From the NCBI RefSeq assembly GCF_041146795.1, contig NC_135187.1, forward strand, positions 6,807,556 to 6,871,555: a stretch of 64,000 nt of DNA. The letters are read 5' to 3'. Every line of letters begins with the position of its first letter. The stretch's first letter is position 1. The DNA is from Maylandia zebra. Lineage: Eukaryota; Chordata; Actinopteri; Cichliformes; Cichlidae. The notes beneath the pieces are model-generated. The model was not told the origin of the DNA. It saw only the letters and a program-made list of their open reading frames with translations, and ran no database searches. Below, piece by piece: positions 51,501-64,000 of the stretch. The translations under genes and the position numbers were made by a program.

Positions 51501-54500
51501 AAATGTGACTTGCTGAGCAAAAACCATTTACCAAATAAATATTTTAAAAGCGATAAGTACATCCTCGTTAAATCTGTTTCCCTTTTATTTTCTGTCAGAC
51601 TGTGAGACTCATTCTATGAAAGACTGTCTGCTGTAAGTCCAGATTCTAATTATGTGGGTGAACAGGTAATTAGTTATGATAAAACACATACAGCCTGATT
51701 ACATGAACATAGTTTTTGGTCACCACACCTACAACTACAACATAAGCACTGCTCAGTGACCCTAAAACAGGAGCATGCAACACCTTCAGCCACTTTCACC
51801 GGTCACCTGCAGGGAGACTCTGGGTAACTGACTGCCAGTGTTAACAGATCTGGTCCCTGTTTTTAAACTAGTTAACTATTTAACTACTATTTCATAATTG
51901 TGAACTCTGATTTACCTCTTGTAAATCAAAACCCTGATTATTTAGAGGTAGCTGCTTTCATTTACGTCATATGAAAAACACTGATTTGGTGGGTACGTAC
52001 AAATGTTACCTGATATTTGAACAGCATTTTAAAAGTACACTTAAGGGATCAGACAAACACAAAGACATCAAAGGCAAATCTGATTACTAACCTACCCCAC
52101 TTGTGCGTTTTACAGAAAACCAGTTCTCACATTACCTGCAAAACTTTCAGCATGTCCTGTCTGGGTGCCACATGAATCACTTCCAACGTGCTAGGGTTGC
52201 AAATCCAAGAGGTAGACTTTTATTTACAAGTTTATTTACAACTTTTAAATAATTTAGTCGAACTGTCTGTTTGTGAAACGACTGAATTGATGTTACCATT
52301 ATTCCATCTAGCCATCCAATGTGTGAATAAACAGTCACCTGTATTATTCACTGGCATAAACTAAAGATTTTATATTGGATAGTGTTTTATTTTAAATCAC
52401 TATAAAACACAAACAGCATTAGAAATATTTCCCACTGCAGTATTTTGGAGTTATGACTCAATCACACAGTTAATTGAGCTTCGCCTCTACAGTGTGTTGC
52501 TGTGAACAGAGTAACTTTCTCAGTCAATCTGCTGGTACAACTTATTTCAGCAGAAACTTTAAAAAGCACTGCAGTGGATTTCAAAGATGGTCCTTATCGT
52601 CTTAAACAGACAGGCAAACGTCCTCTGTGTGTGGAGGAGAACCATTTCTGTCTTTAAAAAAACCCGCAGCATCACTGTTTCTGTGGAAGGGACAACAAAG
52701 TAAATGACGGCATCCATCTAGAGAGACTTAACCCCCACCACTGCAATCCCTTACAACTTTTTCGCGTGTGTTGCAAACCTGAATTTATGTGTGCAATTTC
52801 TTTTGTAGTTCTTTTGGACAAAGAAACAAAATACATCATATAAAGTGGAAATCTGAATGTTTATGCAGACGATGGAGGTTTGAGTTGTCTCCAAAGCTTT
52901 TCTAGAAGTCAAATTGTTGCTGTGCAGTACTTTGGGACTTACTTACACTACGACAACCAAAAAAGAAGCTAAATGAATATGTTTAACATCAGATTTCATT
53001 AAAAATACACCTGAGAAAATAAAACAGCAAAAATCTGGATTCTATAAATTGAAATCTGGATTTGAAAGTTTAGTTTTCTCCATTTGATGGTTTTCATTTG
53101 CATTAATAGTAGCTCATAATCTCTTTGATGTTTCCTTGAGATGTTTCTTTTAATATTTTTGTCTTCTTTTGAGCCATAATGATGGGATATCACACTTATA
53201 TACATTTCACATTCTCTTTAATCTTCTGGAATATTGGATTTGTGCTGCATTAGTATTATTATTTTAACATATCAATATCTGTTTACATTTTTTTTTTTGG
53301 GGGGGGGGGGGGGGGGTCACCTTGTGTAGTTGTAGAAGGATGACTATTCCAACTACAGAAGGGTTTGTCTCTCTTTGGAATGCCTTCAACAAGGCTTCCC
53401 CTGTGAGCTGAGCACCTGCTTCCACTCAGTTCTTAGAAAACTTTGGCTAGAAAACCATTACAATAAGCATTATGTGAAGTCCACGGAGACATCACATCTG
53501 ATGTGAACAACATGACCTTTATTGATTCATAGCAGGCACACTAAACCCCCCTCGGTGATGTCTACTGTTTACTATATTCCTCACTCACATAGTCAGATGA
53601 TTTATCACTAAATCGAAGGGCAGAAGTCAATAATGACTTTGATCCATGATAACCAGCTTCAGTTACCATTTGCTGACAAAGCTTCTCGGTGATTTTAATA
53701 AATTACTTTGATGATTTCTTGGCTGCTGGTCAGACAGAGTAACCAATGTGAAGACACTGCTTTCATTGCAAACATTTTCATCATTTCATTTGTTTCTACA
53801 TGATGAACAAACTGTGATTAATCTGTAGTAGAAAATGTGGCAATAGAGGTGGTCTGTTAAAATTAGTATAACAAAAGCTATTATCATAGATCATGTAATT
53901 ATTAATATAATCCAAAAAGCAACAATTAAATGTTATAGATGGTCTCTTCCATAAAGGGAAATTTGCTATCAAAGATTTACCTTGAGTGCACGAGAGCTCA
54001 AACTTCTGATGGTTGAGTGCATGAAGTATGTTACAGAGAGTTGGGGAAACGCAGACCTAAAACTCTCACAGTTTGTAGGACATTTGTTCAGAAAATAACA
54101 AGAACTGTGGATGAAATAAATGTACAGTAATGTAACCTCCACACGATTAAGGGTTGCAGAAAATATTACCCAGAAGCCTGGGGACTTCAATTTAAGGACT
54201 CTGCTTGTAGAGTATGAAAGGCTACTTGTTTTTGCTTGCCCTAAATAAAAAGGTGCGATTGGATTATAAGTAGTTCCCCAACACTAGTTTATATAGTCAT
54301 ATGTGGGAAATCCGGAAATAACCAGTAACCGTGTGAATAAGCGGCAGCTCCGGGGAAAGTACGGAATCTTCGCTGAAAAGTGAAACAGAAACAAATAAAA
54401 AAAAATATTATAAGCATGAAATTAAAATACTTAACTGCTTAAAAGATTCTATGTCGTTACTCTGTATCACGACGATGCTCCATCTCCAACAGTGAAAATC

Positions 54501-54589
54501 TGCTCCAACACACGCACGCACACGTGCGCGCGCACATATACACAAACAAGCGGCAGGTGTCAGCAGAACACACCCGGAGCTCACAGTAC
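51501..54589. other. Intergenic upstream of the 55-kb gene, no exon seen
   Basis: AT-rich, with T11G18 at 53288-53316 and a CA/CG-alternating tract near 54509-54546. No coding feature. Part of it may hold distal regulatory sequence for the downstream gene. Confidence 0.45.
53299..53316. repeat. Poly(G) run of 18
   Basis: Eighteen consecutive G on the plus strand after eleven T. Length in assemblies is unreliable in such runs. Confidence 0.9.
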
Positions 54590-55142
54590 AGGTATGCAGA
54601 TGCGTCCCTTCTGTATTTCTAACCTTTAAAACTGCACCGCGCTCGGATTGTGCGTCTGTGGCTGTGAGGGTTCAGTATTGCGGCTGAAGTCCTCTTGGTG
54701 ACGCTCTGCTGACATCACTTTGATATTCCCCCACTCAGCTCTCCGCATCAGACACACGGAGCTCCAGCACTCTCACACACACTCCGTCCACACTTTGTTT
54801 CCATTTCGCTCCGCTCGCCTTGTACAAGACGCACCGGCACAAAAACACAGCCACCGGCTGCCTGCGCACTGCGGCCGGTCCACGTGGGGAGGGCTCTGAC
54901 TCTTCCTGTCATTAACAGAATTAAAGCAAAGGACAGAGAAACTAATCACGGTCCAGACTGAGGAGAGGCGCGCTCAGAGCGGCAGGAGGAGAGAGAAGCT
55001 GTAACTTGGCTGCTTTCAGCGCAGGCGGTCTGAACTGAGCTCGAAGTTTCTTGGCTGATCGGAGAAGGAATAATTTGGAGCCCGGCTGAAACACACGGCG
55101 CTGTTGTGGATATTACGTCCACCTTATCTCCTGTGTATAAGA
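54590..55142 (+). promoter_or_regulatory. CpG-rich promoter and 5' UTR region
   Basis: CpG density rises sharply against the AT-rich surroundings and stays high to about 55600. An NRF1-like word CCTGCGCACTGCGG (54861-54874) and a CACGTG E-box (54881-54886) are present. No clear TATA box sits at a fixed distance, as expected for a CpG-island promoter with dispersed starts. The 5' UTR has no ATG shortly before the proposed start, and an in-frame TAA at 55071-55073 closes the upstream frame. The exact transcription start is not visible. Confidence 0.6.
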
Positions 55143-55230
55143 ATGGCGAGAGATTACGCAGCGCGCTGCCCGGTGTATCCGATGAGAAACGCTTGGCTGG
55201 TGGCAGTAGCGGTCCTGCTTGCAGCCCAAG
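55143..55230 (+). CDS. First coding exon: signal peptide of unidentified protein
   Basis: The ATG at 55143 has A at -3 and G at +4 (strong Kozak), with an in-frame stop upstream at 55071. The exon encodes 29 residues plus one base. It begins MARDYAARCPVYPMRNAW, a short N-terminus with basic residues, followed by LVAVAVLLAAQ, a hydrophobic core of about 10 residues typical of a signal peptide. It ends CCCAAG followed by GTAAGTGTG, a near-perfect splice donor, in phase 1. A phase-1 signal-peptide exon before a long intron is common in immunoglobulin-superfamily and other cell-surface genes, but that is only an inference. No second exon lies within the remaining 8.77 kb. The protein is probably secreted or membrane-anchored, and I cannot name the gene. 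The frame open beyond the donor is intron read-through. Confidence 0.75.
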
Positions 55231-58189
55231 GTAAGTGTGAACGAGCCCAGCTGTGTTTCTTACAATGGAAGTCCCGTCAGTTCTTCGCCTCCTGTAGCCT
55301 CTTGTTCTCTGAATGTAGCAACCCCCGGCACTTTTCCAGCAGGGCAGCCCGCGTTCCCGGAGTGCTGGATGTTTGACGGTGTCACGTCTCCGCGTCCTCT
55401 CTGGCTGCTGCTCAGAGCGCCGAGACCTATTGTAAAAGTTTATTGTCCGAGCTCTACATCAGATCTGTGTGTGCATGTGTGTGTGTTGAGTTTCGGTAAG
55501 CCACGACGCGAGGTGTGGCTCTCCTGGTTTGCGGTGTTTGTCCTAATTCCTCGCCGCTTTCGTCGGCAGGTGACTGTTCAGGAAACCTAATCCTCCCTGA
55601 GCCGCTACAAACCCTTACAGCACGGCTGACCTGAAATCTGTGTTTACCTGTCGGGAAGCGTGGCCGTGAAATGGGGCGCTATCACAACTGCCGGTCCGTT
55701 TACTAACCATTAGAGTAATGGCAAAAATTGGTCCTCGTCGTGTGGAGCAACAGGGTGTTGATGGGGAAACGCGTTCTCTGCGGGGGATGAGAATGGCTCG
55801 GCCCCTGCTCTTGAGGTGGCCCTTCAGGAATAAATACCTTGTCAAGAGGGCTGCATGAATATCGACTACACGAACTGTATGAAAAATACACGAACTCCAG
55901 AATCATGGCAGAAGAAGCAGCCTTGCGAACACGCAGTGCATACAAATTTAAGAAGATAAAATGACGTAAATGTTAATATTATGATAAAAGGCACCCTGTA
56001 GTCAATTAAGAGACCAATACCAGAACATTTAGAGTAAAATATCTGAAAAAATTAATTCAGTGCTTTTCTTTTTTCAAATTAGACATCTTAAACACAAATA
56101 AAACACATGTAAAACACTCAGAGTTGAATAAAGTGAGATAGGGGTCATAAAAACTTTAACTCCACTTTCTATATATCTACCTCTGTGCAGTGATGCATGT
56201 AACTGTGGCCAATATTGACTGATGGTATCAGCAAGTATCAGCCGAATGGTGCTGTGAACTTACTGTTAAGTGATGTAAGCACAATGCAAGACACTGTGTG
56301 AGTGTTTTATAAAACCTATAAGAAATAAGTTAGAGCAATATCCTGTGTTTGGGTATAGGAGGATTTACAATGATTGTACGCGAAGTCCCGGATGCAGCAC
56401 AGTGAGCCACAAAGAGCAGCTTGTTTGATGGATTTCATCTTTAAACTAAAAAGCACCTTTGACACTCAGCGAATAAACATGTGCCAAAAATAACGTCCCT
56501 GTGAAGTTGTTGAGTGGCGCAGAGACATAATGGGATTATTAAGGAAACGGTGACAACGTTTTCCATAAAATAAAAGCAGGTATAAATAAACCTGCTCATG
56601 AATAACAGAAACACTTTGCTGTCACTATAAAACGCACCTTTGATGGATAGAAATAACAGTAATCGCGTACGGGAAAGGTCACTAAAAGACAAGGTTATCG
56701 CTGCATTTATGAGGTTTTTTCATGATTCTGTTTCCCTGTACTGGAATGTCTTTACTCTGATTTTGTTGTATTTGTGATTTTAAGTTGAGATGTTAAAACA
56801 ACACAGATTAGGTGTTGTAGTTTATTGCTGTTTAGATGGCATATTGACGTACCTGACTTGTTATCAGCACTGTTGCACTTGAATGGCTTTTCTAACTAGT
56901 CAAAGTCAGTCTGCACACTGGAACTCTCAGTTATGTCCTTTTACCATGTTACAGATTAAACATTAGTGAAACAAACAATGCTATGTGTCACATGAATATG
57001 CACGGTTTCTCAAAAGTACCTTAGATTCAACTAAATATTTACTTTAATGTGCACACTCGTGTACTTTCTTGGGACTTTCCAAAGTCTTTACCGACTTCAG
57101 CGGCTGTTTATGGGAATTTTCACAGTTGTAAACCAGTGTTTCAGATTATTCAGACAAGAAGAACCACAAGAATTTACAAATATGCTGTAATCCCCAACAG
57201 AAACTACTTTGAAAGTTTTTTCCCCCCACTGGAACCAGCTCCAATATTTATAACAGCAGGTAGTCGGGCTATAGTGATCGGCGTTAGCCTGCTCTGTCAG
57301 CATGAATCTGTCAGCCTGTTGTTTGCACCTGGGTATAACTAATATCAGCTGTCAGAGCTCTCCAAAATTTTCACTGAGGAAAAAGAAGATGGGTCATTAT
57401 GGAGCTGGAAGATATGTCATCTTGTGCCTTGACGTACCTTGACGCATCTTGGAGACATGCCTGTGAGATCAAAGCAAACGGGAGGGCAAGTTATTTCGAG
57501 CCGGGGAGCCACAGAATCCTTCTTTGCATTTCGCTGTAGCATCTGTTGCATAACCGGTGATGGCGTGAACTGTTATTGGCGCCGAGTTTACAAGGCAGGA
57601 GGAAGATTTAATCTCGATTAGAACTAGCTGTGTAATGACATCCTTTCTCTTCCTGCGTTTTTGGAGCAATGTAAGAACGAGAAAACCCCAGTGAAGGAGA
57701 GCGTTCTGCTTTAGACCCCATGCTGTAAGCTCTCTAACACAGGTTGGAGAGAGGATGACAGATATTCAGCTGAGACTCTGCTACATTGGGTCTGTATTGT
57801 TAAAAAGCTGTCAGATTGTCATGACAGTATCCCCACAGGTTATGAATTCATTTTAACATGCAAAAACACAACTGTCTCGTCTGAGGAAGAACATCTACAC
57901 TCACGCTGCAGCTGCTTAGAAAGCGAGCTGCTGACAGAGGCTTGATTTTTCCAAGATTGCCCTGGCATATGAGGAAACAATTCAAAAGCGAGTTGTGTGC
58001 ATAGATGATCGTTGTATGTTTACATGGCAAATGCAATTGCGTAATTATGTGGAAAATTAACAAGCACTTTGCAAAAGGGGTCAACGGCAGCCGTGAAACC
58101 TTGACTGTAATATTGAAAGAGGAATGTTAACCTTCATAAAAAAGGCAAAATAGAGTTAAGAGGATATCATTGTGCAGCAATGATAATTA

Positions 58190-58410
58190 AGTCTCTTCAG
58201 GTAACCACCCCCTCCCCTTCGTGTCTCAATAGGCCCGATCCTGTGCTGAAATGTCAATGATGATGAGTCCCCTCGACGGCTCTGCAGAGACGGAGGGCTG
58301 ATTAGCTTATCACTTGGAGAGCAGGCGGACGATGATTATCGCCCTCAGAGCAGCACAGCCTGATTATCGAGAGCTCTTATTAATGACTCATCTTTAGCTT
58401 TGCATTGCGC
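58190..58410. promoter_or_regulatory. Candidate conserved non-coding element in intron 1
   Basis: Complex, non-repetitive DNA with TGATTAGCTTATCA, GATGATTATCGCC, CTGATTATCGAG and TTAATGACTCATC (AP-1-like TGACTCA inside). The repeated GATTAT/GATTAG words suggest homeodomain or GATA-type sites. This is an impression from sequence texture, and no alignment is available. Confidence 0.25.
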
Positions 58411-61400
58411 TATGTTGTTGTTTGCATATTTGTGTAGCCAGTGCTACACAAGCTCCAGTATCCATCTGTGATGGCTTTACTCCATGTGGGAATCACTGCA
58501 GAGGATCTCAGGGATGAAAAAGTCTTAAACGTTCATGTTGACCTACCTTCTTGCCTTAAAGGGCAAAACCCAAAACATACATCTGCATTTCTTTTTACAT
58601 CGTCACGCCTTCATTTAAAAAAAACAAAAAAACAACATTTTAGATGTAGCTCTGTAATTTTTAAACATCCTGATATGCACTAGAGACACTATATAGAGCA
58701 TCTCATCTGGCCTGGGAATGGCTCTGGATCCCCCAGGAGGAGCTAAAAATTGAAGCTGTAGACAGCGACAGCTGGACAACCTCGCTTTGCATGCAACCGC
58801 TGCAGTCCGACTCTGGATAAACGGCAAAGGGTAGAGGGACGCGCAGCCAGTTTTAGTGCTGTAATTAAAATTCAGAAACAACATAAAATTGAAAAAAGCA
58901 AGAGTTCAAGACGTTCATCTGTGAGCTGCACATTACAGCCGATTGTGCGCTCTTGGCCTTTGGGATAGGCGCACAGTTATTTTAATTTTTCTCCATGCAG
59001 GATATTTTCATTTATTAATAACTGGAATAAGCCTAGAGGCTTTAAAAAAATCCAAATTTTTTCGAAAGCAAAGGGCAGTTTGTATAAAATATTCCAGCAA
59101 TTTTCTCAGTTTAAAAAACATATTTTGCTTCTTTGCATAAATCCTGGTTGAATACTATGTAGCAACCTGACCCTGGAGCCTCTGTTAGCTTTAAAAAGTG
59201 GTCTGTAGCGCAAAGGTCCCAGGCCCACTGTGGTCGATGATGTCAGACAGACAAAATGTCAAGAAGTGTATCTGGGGAGAACTGATGCTCTGTGTGTTTG
59301 TGGAGAGGTTTGAGGCAGTGGTTGTCATTGTTGCCATGAGAGTTGATCATAGGTATCGTTGCTGGGTTAAAATGTCAACGACCGTGCAAAGCAGCTGGAT
59401 GCTCTGCAAGTTCCTACTCGGAAGGGCTTAATGATGTGTTTTTAGCATGTGATATTTCCCCCTTAACTGTTAAAAACCTTCATATTCATAACACTAATGA
59501 CCTTGCTGAACAGAATAGTTAAGGACGCACCAGTCGGGAAAGTCTAGGCTGATGCCGATGTTTAAAAATGACAATTTAGCAGATGTGCAATGCGAATGGT
59601 TTTTAAATGTCGTTGTTATTTATTTCCCCATTTGTCACGGGAAAAAGAGAAATCAAAAAGCAACTGCACTGTTTTCAGTCTTCCAACTCTTCGTCACACA
59701 ATCACGCATTGAGTGATTGATGTGACACAATGGTTTAGCATCAGCCGCTGCCATATTTAAATGTCTTATTTGCTGAAGAGCCAATGGCTGCTAAAGAAGC
59801 CATTATTATCCAGGGCATGACTACAGACTCGGTAATCAAAACTACTGAAACGTAAGAAAAATCAGTTGCAAAGTCATACAGTAAACTTATTTTCACACAT
59901 GCGTTGGGGTCCAAAACATTTCAAACATAATTTAACCATCTGACATCTTTAGCCTGTCAGCTTCTTTTTACTAAGCCTGTGTGATATTTGATCGAGAACT
60001 GAGTCGGTATTTTCCTGGAGATTTTACAGAAAGCTGGTGGACTTTGCATCCTGCCTCTTGCATGTTTTACCTAGCCAGCACTCTTGCCAGGACTAGACTA
60101 TTTACAGCTGTTGAGAGTGTGTCCTGTTGTCTGCTAAATGTGAGAAAGAGAAACGCTGTCCTGAGTTTGTCTGTGAAAACAGCTTAAGTCAAGTTTAATC
60201 TGACACCCGCCACAATACAGGCTGCTCTCACATTGGGACCTGCAGTTAAAAGGCTCAAGACTCAAATGTCAAAGGCTCTTCCTGCTGAGGGTGAAAATCA
60301 TCAGGAGCAGATCGCTGATGCCCGTTGAGAGCTTGTGAAAGATTCGCACACTACACACGCTGTTTAGTAATATGGACTGCTGTTTGTGTTTGCACGACTT
60401 TGTTTTTGTCTGTGTCAGAATCGATACATGCGGCGATGATTATCACCCAGCATAAAATGAAGTCTTATTGCTTATAAAAAAACTTTTCCTTTTAATTGCA
60501 GCTTTTCACTTCTTAATTGGTTCGAGTTGCATCACACTGTGATTTGTTTGTTTGCATTTCTGGTAAAGTTGGACTCTTAATTTTTGGCTCTAGGTTTTGT
60601 TATTGATCAAAGATTAAAATCTTAATGACTTCCCACGACTCTTTGTGGGCCAGTGAATGATGAACTATTGAGTTTGTATTGCGGGATCTTGCATAATACG
60701 TTTGGCTTGTGTTTGTGCCATCAAAGAAGTAGTTTCAAAAATCTCTAGTGCAGCTCTTACAGCCAGGGGTAGACTTTGGCTTGGTAGGTCACTCTCAGAA
60801 ATTTTAAACTTGTTGCCATGGATACAGCTTTTGTGTCCGAGACAATATCACAAGCCTGTATTGTGTGTGTGTCTTTGCATGTCCTAAAAAAGAAGGTGTG
60901 CAGTTATAATTAGTGGGAATATTTCGGAGTTTGGGTTGATGTAAGAAGCTCAATCCGCCCAGCTTACTACAGGAAGCAGGTTTTACTTCATCACCGTGGG
61001 TGCCAAAGAGCCAGCAAGCATGTGTCTGCACTTGGTCAGCAATTTTCCTTTTTCTTTTTTCTTGTTCTTTTTTTTCCACCTCTGAGGAAACGGGTTACTA
61101 AGCAAATTCCAGATCACATTTCTAGACATAAAGCGTATCATGGCTAACACCTTGGCATTCCTTTGTGATTCTACAGCAAACAGGTGTCAGTGGGAAGAGG
61201 GATTACAGAGCGTAGCAACAGGAAGAGGGCCATGAATCACAATGGAGCTGATCCAAGGATGGTCGGAGCACGGTTTATTCTTACAGGGTCCAGTCAGGTT
61301 TCACAGCATCACGAATGCCTTTGCAGATGACGTAAAAATGCACACACAAAGTCTCTTGCATACATACTCACACGATCAGTGTGGCCTCCTTTGCTAGTTT

Positions 61401-61879
61401 GACTTTTACCTGCATGCAGAGTAAAAAAATGGCCTTTCATACCCTGCTCAGTTTTCATTTTCCCATTCTTTTATTCAGGCATTCTTCCTCCCTGTCTTAT
61501 TCTCGCTCCCTCTCTTTCACACTCATTCTTTTGCTCACTACCCTATTTTCAGTCGGCCTGGCTGGCTGCTGCTCCGTGGCGGCTCCCAAGCGGGGGCCCT
61601 TTTGTTGGAACAGCTTTGGTGGAATTAAAAAGGGTGCCAGGACAACCCCCCACCCCAACTCTACTCTTCCTCTCTCAATCCACTCTTCTGCTTTCAGTTC
61701 TTCTAGGCCTCATTGTTTAGAAAGGGAGGGAGGGAGCTAGAGGGGAAATTCAAAAGTGTGAAAGTGTTTAGACAAGCGTCCCTGTTCTGTGTCCTAGTCT
61801 GTCCTCGGCATTCCCGTTACACAGACCACACCGACCTGCGTCCTTCCTTTCCTCCTGTTTATTCACCTCTCCAGATATA

Positions 61880-62070
61880 GCCTGCTGGTGACAAAATGGA
61901 AATTGCTTTTTACCATTTGTGTGCGAGTGCAGCGACCGGTCAGGCTGCGGCGTGACTTTGTGACATTTGCAGTTGTACCCATGTGGGCGATTAATAATTA
62001 CAGTAACATTGTTTGCTTCACTTACATCATTATGGAGCTCCTGCAATGACTTTTTCCAATTGAGAAATTT
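61880..62070. promoter_or_regulatory. Candidate conserved non-coding element in intron 1
   Basis: High-complexity stretch with GATTAATAATTACAG (homeodomain-like), AACATTGTTTG (Sox-like) and CCATTTGTGTG words, free of repeats. It is a low-confidence regulatory candidate. Confidence 0.2.
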
Positions 62071-64000
62071 AAGGCAGCGGTCTTGCTTTCCAAAATTGGA
62101 CCATGTTGGCAGTCACTAAATCACTACTGGCACATTGCTAATCGTTGGTGAAAAGAGCCATTCTGGACAATGTGCAAGATGATTAAAGTGTCCATGTCTT
62201 TAATGAACAAAACATCAGAATACATTTTAAAACAGGAGTAACTGAATCATCTGACATTTACGATCCTCATAAAATAAAAAATTACCTTCTTAAACCAGAT
62301 TGCAGTAACTGGAAAAAAGGGTCTATTTCTCTTCCATTACCTTTTACCACTCTGTCAACAGGTCACATGATACCATTTATTTAAGCAATGAAATGCATGG
62401 TTTTAGATATACTTCTTTTTATTTGACCACTAAATAAATCCTTTTTACCATATTATTAGAGATCCATAAGGTTTTATGAGACATGGTCAAGGACACGCTG
62501 TAGCCTCAAAGGATTCTGGGGGTACTGGACTGAAATGGGATCTGGGGAGGCCGGAGACCGTCTCAGTGCTTTGGGCTCTTGGTGGTGCTTCCTACACAGT
62601 TTTTGTGGTTTGGTGGGATACATAGTTATATAGTGATGTGGCCTGCTATTGGAGTGCTTTTGCTATAGTTTCATTTGCCTGCATCCAAGTAGCATCCAGA
62701 TCAATGCCAGGACCATTTGTTTCCCTGCTGAACACTGGATTATAACAAGATGATCAATGTTATCCCCATCACCTCTCCGTGGTTCTAATACTGTGGTATA
62801 TTGGTGTAAAAATACAGTATATTTTCTTATTAAGTGAAAGAGAGGAATCTTATATCATAGCAGAAAGACTTCTTTCTCAGCGCAAGTGAGAAAATGAAAT
62901 GGCTTCAGCCTTAATGCAGTCTTTGGCCTTGATCACAGATTGCTTTTTATCTCAAATAACAGAGTGAAATTTATTTGCTAAAAAAAGACATTGAACATAA
63001 CATCACCTACTATCAATCTTTTCGTGTCTGCCAGTTTCAGAATTGGTCATGTCCATTCTTCTAGTTGATTGAATCGAAATTGAAACCTACTTCACTGTTG
63101 TGGATTTTTATTCCTGCAAACCAGTATGATATATATATAAAAAAAGAAGTTCATTTCCTGTTATAGTTCAAGTGCAAGCTCTAGAAAGGGCAGGGCATTT
63201 CGGTGTTGTTCCTGGATCCTCTTCTTTTTTTTCTCTTATTTGTAATAGCAAATATTCATTTTCAGTTCTTCATTCAGTGTGGCATAATGTTGGCCTTCTG
63301 TTTGACCTCCTAAAACTGTTGAACTCACTGTTGAACTTCAAGAGTTTTACAACTCCTGGAATTTCCTGACATTTGGTGAAAAAAAGCATGGAAAGGAAAA
63401 TCTGTGTCTTAGGGGAATGAAGAACGCTAACATCTCACTAAAGTAATCGATTTGATTTGGAAGATTATAAAAAGCGGTTTTATCTTGGCTTTTCAGCCTG
63501 GAGACTGTTCTAGCAACAAGTTCTAGAGGTCAGTGGCTAACCAGCCAGTAGAGAGTGAGCAAATGAGCAAAAGAGAGAGAGATAAAGAGATAGAAAGGGT
63601 GGGTCGGTGATGGTGGTGGGAGATCTGTTTGTACTGATGAAATGTTAAAATGAAACTGGGCTGAAGACAAGGATTTGTGCACCTCTAACACTCTGGCTCG
63701 TCTCTCACCTCTGTTAACATCTTCAATATCACTGCCTGAACCAAATGCATCCCCGATGCACGCACATGCATGTGCACGTCTGTCGATGGGAGCCATCCTG
63801 ATCAGCTGCGTCTGCTCTGACAGTGTTGTTTCTTATTTGCATAATACAAGCTAACATCTCTTCCCCTTTCCATGTTCACAAGTGACTACTGTTTAAACAG
63901 CCCATTTGTATTCAAGTCACATGCACATTAAAAGAGAATACCAGTGTCATTTAGAGTTACAGCCCATTTACTACCTTCTCTTTCTAGTGTATGTTTCCCC

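Larger units (their letters stand above)
55231..64000 (+). other. Presumed first intron, partial, no exon found
   Basis: It starts with the donor GTAAGTGTG and runs out of the window. ORFs here (for example 57049-57342, 61381-61740, 63530-63796 minus) have no matching splice signals or recognised domains. The intron is poor in transposons compared with the upstream 54 kb and contains several complex stretches that may be regulatory, such as 57460-57640, 58190-58410 and 61880-62070. Confidence 0.55.

Noticed and set aside
55231-55590. Extension of the signal-peptide frame past 55230
   Set aside because: The canonical GTAAGT donor at 55231 and loss of protein-like composition after it point to intron read-through.

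Overview
The window is vertebrate nuclear DNA, most likely from a teleost fish and probably a percomorph (cichlid-like). This rests on pattern recognition of fish repeats: L2/CR1-type LINE remnants, hAT-type MITEs opening CAGGGGTSTCMAACTCCAG, SINE-like tails ending in (GGAT)n, and long CA microsatellites. There are no dense open reading frames, ribosome-binding sites or operons. Nearly every long ORF is chance, GC-rich sequence or transposon debris. No family could be checked against a database here.

Layout. 1-34 kb is gene-poor intergenic DNA with decayed retroelements: LINE pieces near 0.2, 2.7-3.0, 5.7-6.6, 15.1-15.5 and 26.4-27.2 kb, LTR-like copies near 10.4-11.2 and 32.3-32.7 kb, two hAT-type MITEs at 11.2 and 24.1 kb, and SINE-like tails at 1.9 and 12.4 kb. 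34.68-36.02 kb is one well-preserved retrotransposed insertion with a perfect 15-bp target-site duplication and a 37-nt poly(A) tail; an internal A18 tract suggests a 3' transduction. 37.1-40.9 kb is a tandem array built around tRNA-Gly(CCC) genes on the minus strand. Two copies still fold as complete tRNAs and six are degenerate or truncated. Tc1-like transposase scraps and retroelement tails lie inside it. 41-54 kb is again gene-poor.

At about 54.6-55.6 kb a CpG-rich promoter-like region precedes the only convincing protein-coding feature. This is a first coding exon (55143-55230) with a strong Kozak context, a signal-peptide sequence and a canonical phase-1 splice donor. The rest of the window (55231-64000) would be its first intron, and no second exon is seen. 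The gene is probably a secreted or membrane protein on the plus strand that continues beyond the window. Its identity cannot be fixed from 29 residues.

The most notable items are the decaying tRNA-Gly array, the poly(A)/TSD insertion with apparent 3' transduction, and a stem-loop kept by compensatory changes among four copies of retroelement tails.
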